DNA from: Cloeon dipterum
Lineage: Eukaryota > Arthropoda > Insecta > Ephemeroptera > Baetidae
Length of the DNA stretch: 64,000 nt
Direction: 5' to 3'
NCBI RefSeq assembly: GCF_949628265.1
Contig: NC_088787.1
Location: 1,850,501-1,914,500, forward strand
The notes beneath the pieces were generated by a model. The model was not told the DNA's origin. It searched no databases and was given only the letters and a program-made list of their open reading frames with translations. Within the stretch, counting starts at the first letter, position 1, and every line of letters starts with the position of its first letter. Positions 45,722 to 56,687 of this stretch are shown one piece after another. The position numbers and the translations under genes were made by a program.

Positions 45722-47783
45722 TCAGTTATTACTGGGGAATATTTCAACTGCTTCTAGTTCAGGAAAAGGGGACATCGAATTGACGCTATCGTGGAATTTG
45801 TGGTATCTGGCTTTGTCACGATCGATGGTCATTTGATAGGCTTCGTTGGTGTTTGGCGGAAGGGAATTGTTGTTCCCATTCTTTCTCAGGATGATGAAAG
45901 TCAACAAGATCACGGTAAACACGTAGGAGCAGAAAAGAAAGATGATAAACAGCCAACATTGGTGCAATTTTGCTGCCAGGATGCTGCACTCCTGCACATC
46001 GATTGTGGCCGTATTCTCAACAGATGTTGTGGTCGATATTAAAAGGCTGGATCGTTCTGTGGTGGTGGCTGGAATGACTGGTGTGACTGGAATAAGAATA
46101 AATCAAACATTACGTTAATTGCCTATTCTAGAGAGGAGATACTAGAATTTCACCGTCTGAAGCCTTCAAAAGCCTGTATCTTGGATTTTCTCTCTTTTTA
46201 TCAAGCGTTGTGATCCAGATAGTTCCATTTTGATCCAAGGCAATAGTAAATGGCCAATAATCAATCAGTTGATTGGTCTAAAAGCAAGCAAAGCACGGTC
46301 TCGATGATGAAGGATTTCAATATAGAAATTTAGAGAATTGGGCTGAACACAAGGTTCGCTCTTACTGGCTCACACATTCGCAGATTATTTATTTTGAACA
46401 GTTATCGCGAAATATTACAGATTTAATAAATCATTTCAAAGAGGATCCAAAATACTCGTTATAAATTTCGAACGAAATTAATTATTCTGCACTTATACGA
46501 TACCTACCTCATAAAAAGGCTGCTCCAGAAATGGCTGAGAAGTGTTCCAAGAATGTATGTAGTGTTCGCTGAAAAAAGCGGCATAAATGATCCCGTGGTT
46601 GTCCATCACCATTCTATATGGTGTTGCAGTCCACTTTCCGATTTGTTTCGGATTTACACTTCGAGTTCTGTTGCGGAGTGTGGCGACGGGGATAGAATAC
46701 AGTTCATTCGAGTAGAATTTGCCAAGGTAAACATTTCTCGGTTCCTGATCTTTAGGGGACAGGACAATGGAAGAAACCTCCATTCCTGGCGTTTCCACAA
46801 TCCAAGATTGGTTTCTTTCCAAACTAAACACGACAATGTTTTGTTCATACTGCCGCGAGATGTAGGCAAACGTTCCGTTGGGCGTTTCGTCGAGAATCAA
46901 GCTATGCAAGTGCTGGCCGTAAAAACGGAACCGATGAATTAGTTTGCGTTCATCGTTGTTGGTAAGGTCAAAAGCCAATATTTTGGAATTGCATTTTTCG
47001 CTACCGCTGTCCAGCACCCACAGCCTTCCAACCAAGTCCAATTCTAGCCCTTTTGCTTCTTCAATTTTGTCGCAGATTCTCTGCAAAAAAAAATAAGAAA
47101 TTTGTAAGCTTTCTTAAAACAAAGAACCGAAACCAGTAGTGGCTCTCTGCAAGTAAACTTCTTGTCCTTTTTTACGAATGACGCACGAAAAATCATGGTT
47201 TTCTATACGTCAAATAATTACATTTAACCCAATGAATCTGGTTTTGAGATCAAAAGGACAATTTTCGGCAAGGATCGAAAACAACATTTGTCAATTCCTA
47301 GAGAAAATTACCAAAATAATTTCAGTTCTCAGTTGCCAGCACATAAAATTTAATTGATGTTGATTAATCAAGGCAAAACAGGCTGCAGTTGGGCTTGTCA
47401 AGAGTGAAATGTCTCCGCATTTTAATGCACGAAAACATTTAACTTGGCTATATAATTACATGCGTGTCCCTCGAAGGAAATGGGATGAGCTTCGCAGATT
47501 CAGAGGACGCGCTGCTCGTCGGCATAGACACCAGACTCACCGGAAAGTCATCATGTGTCTGAAGGATGAGGAAGATCCTTGATCCGTAGACAGCCATGTA
47601 ACGAGGATCAATGATCTTTGGGTTGATATTTCCGTCCCGCAGATCGAGGGACCTGTTCGCCTCGAACGGCCACTCGTCGTCCCATTCAACTACGTGCGGC
47701 CACTCGTAGACTAGTGTCAAGTTGGCGGCGGTGGCCAGGGATGAAAGGCCGAGGAAGAAAATTGCGACGAGAAACAAGGTCAT
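45722..47783 (-). CDS. YL-I: intact membrane-anchored Yellow/MRJP-family protein
   Basis: Exons 47783-47460, 47080-46508, 46277-46154 and 46086-45722 sum to 1386 nt, 461 aa, fully in frame. Signal peptide MTLFLVAIFFLGLSSLATAA. Exon 2: RICDKIE and SEKCNSK Cys, LVGRLWVLDSGS, FAYISRQ, SIVLSPKDQEP and HSWNTSQPF. Exon 3 has DYWPFTIALDQNGTIWIT and needs a GTGAAA donor after KASD; without it a TAG follows shortly. Exon 4: VTPVIPATTTERSS stalk (short, about 35 residues), TM helix (FIIFLFCSYVFTVILLTFII), RKNG, and a tail with NTNEAYQMTIDRD and PFPELEAVEI. The open anchor exon supports the chosen donor. Predicted type I membrane protein; EF3 is its tail-to-tail neighbour. Confidence 0.75.
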
Positions 47784-47819
47784 GCTTCAAACTGTTCTCA
47801 AAAGGAACAAAAATATGTC

Positions 47820-47970
47820 TGCGGACGTCTGCTACACTTGCCTGTTTGCTATCGCGTGGAGAAACAACTCTCAAGTGATCCGAGGACTATTTCATCACGG
47901 ATATATTGTGACAATTAAGTGGTTGCTCCACTCGATGGAATACATTGAAGAGAGTATATGTATGAGTGTT
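47820..47970 (-). promoter_or_regulatory. Diverged leader region of YL-I
   Basis: ACAACTCTCAAGTGATCC near 47862 matches the leader, but GTTAAC is lost. A weak copy of the upstream block (ATGGAATACATTGAAGAGA) lies near 47936. 47971-48718 contains the J 3' flank (AAAATGCGCAGTTTTACA near 48413) and no other gene. Confidence 0.35.
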
Positions 47971-48718
47971 TCCCCACTCTTTTACAATGAACAAATCCTT
48001 ACACAATGCGCATTCCAGATGGTCGAGGATTAAGTGCTTTAGATCTTAATCTTGGGGTCTTGTTTTGTTACCTAAAAAGATTACGTGTTCAGTGAAAAAA
48101 GTCTGACAGGTGTCCTGTAACATTTGACTGCGTTGAGGTATCAGAATTAAAAAAAACAACTAGAAGAAATAATTGATTGAAAGACCTAATATATAAAAAG
48201 TACATTCAGGATTAATCGTATACGAAAATATATTGAATAAGAAATTAACTGCTTTAAAATAAATTGCACGTACTTCCTGGTCTTCTGACAACAATAAAAG
48301 TAAAAGTTATTAGTATCGCTTTCTGTGAAAATTTACTGCAGTGCATCATAACAAACTGCTTTCTCTCCTTCACTTTTTATTAAGGATGCCTATTTCTGAT
48401 TAATTTACTGAAAAATGCGCAGTTTTACAAAAAAACCAATAGGTGGAACAGTTTTAATAACAAGAGACACAGTTGGATGAAACACTACATTTATTAACAA
48501 AACAAGGAAATACATTTAAGAATAATTACATGTTTTTAAATTATTAGTTTTAGGTCAACAATATAACTGATTTTTAACTCATCTGTAGAATCGTTTAATT
48601 CGCATTCTTCACTGATTGTTAACAGAAATTTCGGCTGCTCCTATAGATTTCTAGAGGGGGCGTTGCAGTGGCCTGGTTGCATATTTGATTTAGATCAAGA
48701 GGTGCCTGTCTAAATTTA

Positions 48719-50658
48719 TCAAAACTCCACGGCCTCGAAGTAATCGCTTTCGCATTCTTCGTCGGTCGCGTACTGGGCCTTTTCGGCTGCTTCTAGATCA
48801 GGAGAAAAAGACCTCGAATAGGCGTTGTTGGGGAATTCGTGTTCTTTGTTTGGTTTGTCACGGACAATGGTCATTTCATGAACCTCTTTTGTGTTTCGCG
48901 AAAGGGCATTATTTTTCCTGTTCTGTGTCAGGACAATGATGGAAGTCAAGAAGATCACGGTAAATACGTAGGAGCACAAAAGAAAGATGATGAAACGCCA
49001 ACATTGGTGCAATTTTTCTTTCAGGATGATGCACTCCAGCACTTCGGTTGTGGCACTATTCTCAGCAGACGTCCAAGATATTCGTTTTGTAGTGGTGGTG
49101 GGAATGAAAGGTGTAACTGGAATAAGAATATATCAACATGAAAAGTCGTTTACTCTAGCATCAAAAGATATTCAAACCATCAATTGCATTGAAAATAAAT
49201 GGTTTCGGAAATGGTTTATATATAATCTTTTGGCTAAGATTCTCATAACAAAATTTAAGAACTCCATATAATTTTTTTATTTCAGTCTTTGTTAAATAGA
49301 TCTTACCTGGTGAGGCTTCGAAGGATTGTTCCTTCAAAATCCTGTATGTTGAGTGTTCTATATTTCTGTCAATAACCGTAATCCAAAAAGTTCCGTTTTG
49401 GTCCAAAGCAAACAAGAACGACCAATCTTTGTGTGCAGCGACCTAAAACCAAGCAAGCACCGAATCGATAATATAATGATTTCTGACACTATAGATCCTG
49501 TTAAATTGTGCCAAACGATACAGTTAATAATTTTCTGCTACAAATTACTGACTTCTCTCGGACGACTTTATTTTAATTCCTACTTCCTGACTCTATATAA
49601 TCGTTACCAAATCCCGAATAACTATTCATTCTCTTCTCAAAAAAGTTACCTCATGAAACCGCTGCTCCTCAAATCGCTGGGATAATGTGTTCCAAGAAGA
49701 TATGTAATACATAGAGTAAAAGGCTGCATAAAGGGTTCCGTGTACGTCCATTAGCATTTTATGTGGTCTTGCAGTCCATTTTCCCATTCGATCTGGTTTT
49801 GCATTTCCAGTTCCGTTGCGGAGAACGGCAACGAGAATAGAATACACTTCAAAGTTGTCACGATTGCTGATGTAGAGCTTTCTCGGATGCTGATCCTTAG
49901 GAGACAGGGCAAGGGAAAGAACATGGATTCTTGGAACCAAAACACTCCAAGAAACATTTCTCTCCAAACTATATACGAAAATGTATTGACAAAACCAGCG
50001 CGAGACGTAGGCCAAGGTTTCGTTTTTCGTCTCGTCGAGCACAATGTGCAGCAAATCGTACTTTTGGGAAAAACGATGAACAAGTTTGGTTTGATCATCG
50101 TTGATCAAGTCGATGGTCCAAATTTTAGAATTGCAATCGGTGCTACCGTCATCTAGAATCCACATCCTGCCCACGGAATCCACTTCCAGCTTTTTTGGAA
50201 CTTCAATTTTGTTGCAACCTTCCTTTCCCTGCACAAAGAATTTTTAAACCGAATCAATCTAATGATGGGTCTCTTCCCAATTAAAAAAATCCCAATTAAA
50301 ATATACAACAAATGACATTAAAACAGTTTATACTTACATACATGTCCCACGAAGGGACTGGAGTGAGCTTCGGGGGTGCGGAGGACGCTCTCCACGTCGG
50401 CAAAGACACGAGACTAACCGGAATGCCAAAAACATGTGTAAAAAGGCTGAGGAAGATCCTTGTTCCGTACGCAGCCATGTCAAGAGGTTCAAAACGCGAA
50501 TCTGGATAAAAAGCTCCATCTTGCAATGCTTGTGTCCTGCTGGCCTCGGACGGAAACTCGTAGTCCAATTCATTCCATTCGTAAATCAGAGTTAAGTTGG
50601 CGGCGGTGGCTAGGGATGAAATCCCCAGCAAGAAAATGGCGCAACAAAACTGAGACAT
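48719..50658 (-). CDS. YL-J: intact membrane-anchored Yellow/MRJP-family protein
   Basis: Exons 50658-50338, 50228-49650, 49442-49307 and 49116-48719 sum to 1434 nt, 477 aa, with canonical splice sites. Signal MSQFCCAIFLLGISSLATAA. Exon 2: EGCNKIE and STDCNSK Cys, EVDSVGRMWILDDGS, LAYVSRW, LALSPKDQHPRKLY. Exon 3: FLFALDQNGTFWITVID. Exon 4: VTPFIPTTTTKR stalk, TM helix (FIIFLLCSYVFTVIFLTSIIV), then NTKEVHEMTIVRDK and FSPDLEAAEKAQ in the cytoplasmic tail, ending with an acidic DEECESDYFEAVEF. The tail resembles gene I most closely around the TM helix (HQCW before it in both). This is the best single model for an anchored member; no frame or splice problem is visible. Confidence 0.85.
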
Positions 50659-51109
50659 GGTTCTGTCCTCTTCCGACTGTTCACAAAAAAACAAAAAGAA
50701 GCAATAGTTGTTTTGAGAAAATTCTGAACGGAGCGACAAACGAGAAGCGCAACAAAAAATCGAAAAAAGTTATTTAGAATAAATTTAACATAATATTTAA
50801 ATTGCTAATTAAAATGAGTTTCAAATTCTATTGTTTTAATACGATGTATGAGTTTTAAGCGAGCTGTTTCAACTCTTTGTTTGTTTTTTCTACTTGGATC
50901 TTAACATTGAATTTAATATTTAAATTATACGATGAAATATTACTCATTATCACTTATGAATTGACTCACGGGAAAGCGAACACTATTGAATTAACTAAAG
51001 AATAGCTATGAAGAACAGAGAGTACATGAATTGAAATTGACTTTTGTTTAAAATTAATTCTTACAAGAGAAGAAAAGAAATAAGCTAAGTGAAAGATTGT
51101 TTCTCACCA

Positions 51110-51300
51110 CTCAATTGATCTGCCAAAATTGTGAAGATAAGTCCTGCATGAAGAGTTCAACACTTGTTCGATGTTAACGTGTGAAAGAAGTACTCACAAC
51201 TGACTCCAGAGGGCTTTCAGTTCATACTCACATAGGGACAAATAATAGTCGGCTGATAGGAAATGTTTACGATCCAAAGAGCATATTTGAGTGAACACTT
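51110..51300 (-). promoter_or_regulatory. Leader exon and upstream module of YL-J
   Basis: GATGTTAACGTGTGAAAGAA near 51171 with a GTGAGAAAC donor near 51108; the module near 51245-51300 reads GAAATGTTTACGATCCAAAG then AGCATATTTGAGTG. Same order and spacing as in H and E. Confidence 0.5.
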
Positions 51301-53590
51301 TATTTGTTTGTACAATGAATAAACCATTCTCTGCACCTTCCGGATTCCAGTTTCCAGTGGCTGATTATATGCAACACGTGATTGAGATTGAACCAATTAA
51401 TTTTGCTAGCTCTCAGGAGAGGTATTATGTTTTTGGAGTTAGTCTGTAAGAGAGCCTTCATCCAAATGAACGAAGTTAAAGAGCAAATGTATGCACCCTG
51501 CGCAGAAACAAAGTCGCGCCGGTCGCATATTCATTTGACACTTTTCGAACGAAACAGTCGAGCCTTTTGACGAAAATATTTTCTCCTGCCAACAAGAAAT
51601 GCGCTACTGTTCGGCCGGCTGCATGCATTTCTGTTCAAAATTAATTTGGCCACGCAAAATAATCGTTCCTGTGTTTTAATTATTAAGTTGCTGGTTTCTT
51701 CATTCTCAAAAGAAATTTAATAAATTCAAAGTGGTGGCGAGATTAAAAAGAAAATTGTATCAAGGAAGAAATTTATTGATTTAGCACTTTCTGCAAATTA
51801 ATCAAAAATAAGCAAAACATAAAGAGCATTTTTGCTGGCTGCGTCCCACTGCAAATCCGCAGATATTCCGGATTTCAACGCACGGTGAAGCCATTTAAAA
51901 AATAAAAAACGCAAGAGTGGAAAACCAAACCTTTTCAGATTCGCCGTGAACTTTAACCTATTTTAAGCACCCTTGCCGCCCCCGCCCGCCCTCACCACCG
52001 CCGGAGACAGTTTGTTTCTATTGTAATGAAGAGGAGCAGCAGGATTGGTACCTTTTTTGCAATATTCCTGACGAGGTTACAGACTGGCTCGTCCCTGTCT
52101 ACGTCTTTGCTTCCATTTTTTTTCTTTTCAAGCTCGCTTTAAAATCATATTTTTTGCTGTGTCGCGTTGAATAATTCGCACAACAAGCAAAATCGCCGGA
52201 AAGACCTGAATGTAGGCATTTTGCGTGACTGTTGAGCTACGCACGTTGCATAACTACCAACATTGCACATTGTTCTCTTGATTTGTGTTTTAAAAATTTA
52301 AATTAACTCTCCCCGCTAATTTTTTGCAAGCCAGAAAGTGTTTGAAGCCGCTATTAGATGGCGCCAGCGTCTATTTATGATTTTTTAGCATCTTTCGAGG
52401 TGATTTCAGACTCAATCCGGAGTTCCTCCTTGTAAGTTTACTTTTTAGAAGTTGTATATATTTTAATGTGCCGCAAAAACGTTGAAATATATTTTTTTCA
52501 ATAAAAAATCTCTGCTGGTGTTTCTACAGCAATTGGTTGAACTGATGCATAATTAAAAATTAAAAATAACAGTAGAAGATCAGAATTATTTCTGTTTTAA
52601 CCGATAAATTAAACGCACACGCCGCACCATTAAGAGTTTGGAAAGTCAGGAAAATGATGAAAAAGATAACTGAGATCAAAAGAAAATCATTTGGATAGCA
52701 TTAGTTAATAATTTCCAATAATACCACGAAAATCACTCAACAAACACCCAAATTTTTATTGTTGAATTGATAGAGTGGTGCCCTTTTCGCCACACTTCCT
52801 GTGACCTGCCTCAAGACTTTATATCAGCGAACGAGATTTATGCAAATGGAACGGTTAATTTTATTAAACTACATTAATTGCAGAAGGAATTTAAATTTTA
52901 AAATCACAATTTCTCAAATTTCCTTATTTTGTGATATTTTCTCACCTTTCACCTTTTTACCTCAAGATTTGCTGACCAGAAGATTCTAGAAATATAATCA
53001 TGCCTGAAAAGACGTCCATTTAGCCGAGAAGATTGAAACCTGACGAATTAATCATTGGAAATTGTCGCAAGCCCAAGCTCAAAGAATTTTTGCAGAACGT
53101 GACGTCACAAGAGTAGGTTTGTTAAAGGAGTAGAGGTAAATTATATATTAATCCTTAAGAGAACAAGAATATCCAGAATTTTTTTGTTAAAAACGAACTA
53201 AGTGATATAATTGTGGAATAAATAATTGTGAAATAAACACACTGATATCATGTTTCAATTGAAAAAATCACTTTCTCGATTGAAATCCTTAGCTCCTTTT
53301 CTTACTCCCGTAATGTTTGCGCGCCTTTGTCTGTCTTTCAGCTAATTGTAAAAACAAAACAGGACAGCCGCAGCGAGAAATCGACCTGAAAACCCTGAAA
53401 ACAAGGACTGTCTAGTCGCTGCCAGCAGCAAGGTTACTTATTTACAGGTCATTAAACCCTCAGGGTAAGCAAATACGTCTAAAAAGCGCGTTTCGCTCGC
53501 AAGAAAATTTGTTCCTGCGCCTCGTTTATTTTCAGCTTAAAATTTTCAGATAGTTTTTAATTGTTGACTCGGCATGAATTTATTTAATTC
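51301..53590. repeat. Repeat-rich intergenic stretch, no gene seen
   Basis: 51832-51915 (TTGCTGGCTGCGTCCCA, GCACGGTGAAGCC) is a copy of 13741-13815. 52230-52460 is a copy of the 39.66-39.87 kb repeat. About 53340-53466 ends CCCTCAGGGTAAGC and may be a 5'-UTR exon of the UHRF1-like gene. Short open frames here have no family match. Confidence 0.45.
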
Positions 53591-53595
53591 CTCAG

Positions 53596-56493
53596 ATGAA
53601 TTACAATTGGAGCGTGCCGTTGCCGTTTTTTGAAGCAGAAAACAATGGCAGCACCTCCGACGAAACCAAGAGGAACAGCAAGAAAAACTGCTCTTTTGAG
53701 GTATGGGCGCTTATTAATTTTGTGAATTTTTCTGCGAAAACTAACCCTGATATTTGCACAGGTCGAGGACGCCGTTTTGTGCCAAGACAGGACGAGCAGC
53801 GAGTGGAACGAGGCCTCCATTGTGGGCGTAACCTCCGAGAAGGAAATTAAATTCAACGTCCGCAGCAAACGGTGAGGAATTTTGTTGATTTGCGCAATTT
53901 GGTAATTAATTTCTGACTCGAAAAGGTCTGGACAGGTGGAGGACTCGGTCGAGCTGAAGTTTTTGGCGCCTGGCAGGGGCGTCGAGTTGTCCGCCGAGGA
54001 GCTGGAAAAGGGCATGCGCCTGCTGGCCTTCATGCTCATGCCAAACTGCCACAGGGGCTGGTGAGACCTTCAAATGTCAGGGTCGCAAGGGTTCAAATTA
54101 GCTCTTTTCAGGTACAAGGTGCTCGTGACCAGGGTGGAGAAGGCGGCGAACATGATTCCGGAGGTGTTCGGAACGGTGTTGCTCGCTTTGGAGGAAAAAA
54201 TGGCGGAGCAGCGCGTCTTCTTTGCACACAGCACCTTCAAATTCCCTGAGATGACGCCGCGCGAGCAGTGGACCAGGCAGGGGATCAGGATCACCCTTAG
54301 AAAACGTGAGCTAATTATCTGAAAAATTGGATTTAGTTAATATTTTGCATTAAGCTTGCAGTTTTAGGCATGTTATCGAAATGAAATTAAAGAAAAGGGA
54401 AAAATTAATTATTTTCAGAGTGTGAGCGGTGCGTGGAGAACCCGAGGTTCAAGTGCCGGACGTGCAGCTGCGTTTTCTGTGGCGTCAAAGGCGGAGCAAA
54501 GCCGCTGATCACGTGCCGCGATTGCGAAAACAAGTGTCACGTGTCCTGTGCCAACGCAGAATCCAAAAATCGCGCCAATGAAAAATGGTGAGTACCGATT
54601 CTTACGATTAAATCACCAGATTATCGGGAAACGCCCCCTTTTCGATCTTTTTCTAAGGTCATGAGCGTTCTATATGCTCATTTTCCCTCGATGGGTCGTT
54701 TTCGTTGATTTAGTTACGCCTCCTTCTGGGTGTGTTTTCAGGTTACGCCCCCTTTTCAATATTTTCCAAGTTCAATAGCGTTCTAGGAAACGCCCGTTTT
54801 CCCTCGAAGATTCTTCTTTTCTCTGATTACGCCCCCTTTTGGACATAATTTTAGGTTACGCCCCCTTTTTCATTTTTCGGTTGTGCCCCTTTTCGGCGTT
54901 TTTTAGATTAAAATTTCTTTACAACTAATTTCCAGTTCGCCATCTTGGTATGATAATCGGGTTACGCCCCTTTTTATTGAATTCCATAGCTTCGCTACTT
55001 TTCAACTGTTTTTTTCTGGACACGCCCCTTTCTATTAAGGACCGTCATTGACGAATTTTCTGACCACACTAATCGATTTTTCCCTCCTAAATGCCCAGTG
55101 CGACGTGCGCACTTTTTTTCCCGCCAAAACAATTAAAACCTTAATGCGAGAAGTGCGCGCGAATGCGTGAGAGCTGGTTTGAGCACTTGCAGAGAGACCG
55201 CAGCTGTACGAATGACTTCTTTGTTAGATCCAGCCAGCTCTCACGCATGCGCAGTTCTCGCATTTATATTGTTTTGGCGGGAAAATATTTCGCACGTTGC
55301 GCTCGGCTTACTGGACGGAAAAAATATCCTCCACCTAATTCGACCCTCCGGAATCGATTGGTGTGCCCAGAACCTTCGTCAAAGACGATCTTAAAGTAGA
55401 AAACGCCTGAATTTACATTCCGATTTGTTAGGTTGTGCACACGCTGCCGCATTGAGGAGGAAGAAACGCGGGCAGTGTTCGCCGACCACTACCCCGAGAA
55501 GAAGCCGAAGATTACTGTCCAGCCTCGCAGTGCGGCCGTCGTGGTGCCAGAAAATCGCCACGGAAAAGTCCCTGGCGTGACCAGCGGCCAATTCTGGGTC
55601 TTCAAGAAGAACGTGAGTCTTTTCAAGTCGGAGAATTTGGTCTTAACTTTGCTGGAACGTGCAAACTAAATTCTGAATTTGCTCTAAGAATTCTCGACGC
55701 TGATTGGTTGACGCAGGCGCATGACAGAATCTCCCGCGAAATTCACATTGCACGCAAGCCGTTGCTAGGCAACCGTTGAAGCTGTTGACGAACACGCTGC
55801 GTCAAGTCATTTAGCGTCGAGAAATTTTCAGACAAAGAATTTTCCGATTTTAGTGCGTTTCTTGGCAATTAAATCAACTTTGTATGTGTTTAACCATCTA
55901 TTTGACAATAAGTATTAGACCTTGCGAATATTGCCAATTTCCAGGGTGTCGTCATCGAGAAGCGACTGAAGAGGAAGTTGCCGGTCGAAGAGGTGAAGCC
56001 GAAGAAGGAAATGCCGCCCTACGTTCTTCCCCCGTCCATCGAGGGCCTGATCAGAGAAGACGTGGCCAACGACAGAAACTGGAACGACCTGAGTGCCAGC
56101 CTCAAGCTCGGCCATCCCGTGAGAATAAATTAAAAATTTATCTTCTTGAAAATAATAAAATCCTTTCCAGTACTTCATCGCTGCCCTGGCCAAGAAGTTT
56201 CGTTGCTGCGTCTGCAAGAAGGTGGTCAAAGAGCCAATCACCTTGTCCTGCAGCCACAATGCTTGCCTCGTGAGTTGAAAATTTATTTAAAATCAAACTG
56301 ATTGTATTAATTGTCTTTGAAGCTTTGCTTTGAAATGTCTTCGGAAAAGGCGCGCTGCCCCTGCTGCAAGGAAGCTGTCGAGGAGAAGGAAGTGAAGGTC
56401 AATCATCTCCTGGACCAGATCCTCAACACCCTTCTACCAGGGTACAACCCAAAGAAGGCGTCGCCCAAGCTGGTCGAAGCCGAGGAGCAGTGA
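53596..56493 (+). CDS. UHRF1: UHRF1-like protein lacking the SRA domain
   Basis: Nine exons in phase: 53596-53700, 53762-53871, 53926-54060, 54112-54305, 54419-54587, 55432-55612, 55945-56118, 56171-56269, 56323-56493; 445 aa. UHRF1 reads methylated histone H3 and hemimethylated DNA and recruits DNMT1. Here residues about 36-185 match the tandem tudor region (VEDAV, GWYKVLVTRV). Next is a PHD finger (CERCVENPRFKCRTCSC and following Cys/His). Then comes only the very start of the SRA domain (HGKVPGVTSGQFWVF), the spacer (LIREDVANDRNWNDL), and a C3HC4 RING (CCVCKKVV, CSHNAC, CPCC) with the typical C-terminus (LNTLLPGYN). About 150 residues of SRA are missing, and the intron there (55613-55944) does not hold them. 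No ubiquitin-like domain is seen; the first ATG follows directly on an AG, so an upstream exon may exist. A related UHRF2-like origin is also possible. Confidence 0.8.
54620..55045. repeat. Degenerate CGCCCCTTTT repeat array in a UHRF1-like intron
   Basis: At least eight units resembling GGTTACGCCCCCTTTT occur at irregular 30-80 bp spacing within the intron between the PHD half-exons. They look like a decayed minisatellite. A binding-site cluster for a C2H2 factor is an alternative. Confidence 0.55.
55142..55370. mobile_element. Dispersed repeat, family 3, copy 2, with inverted arms
   Basis: Left arm AATGCGAGAAGTGCGCG..GAGAGCTGG (55142-55178) pairs with CCAGCTCTCACGCATGCGCA and CTCGCATT (to about 55265), forming a MITE-like palindrome of about 123 bp. 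Flanking sequence to 55370 is also shared with 25200-25385. Intronic. Confidence 0.6.
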
Positions 56494-56681
56494 ACAGAGT
56501 TCTTTTGTAGTCTTGTTTTAAGTCATCTGTGAATTGAATATTAGTCAAATGCCAGTTTGCTGGAATATTTTATAAAGAGGAAGGATATTGTGATGACTTT
56601 TGACATTCCATTAATTCAAGGATCTTTCTCATCAAATAGAATTTCTTTTATTGTTGTTTAAAATAGCTGATAGTTGTATCA

Positions 56682-56687
56682 AATAAA
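56682..56687 (+). terminator. AATAAA signal of the UHRF1-like gene
   Basis: AATAAA lies about 190 nt after the stop codon in a T-rich region. 56700-57370 holds no gene I can support; the open frame at 56793-57020 is AT-rich without a match. Confidence 0.5.

Noticed and set aside
46553..46942. 129-codon plus-strand frame, and similar antisense frames at 18750-19133, 37831-38043 and 49761-50156
   Set aside because: These are shadows opposite exon 2 of Yellow-like genes; the family frame is on the other strand.
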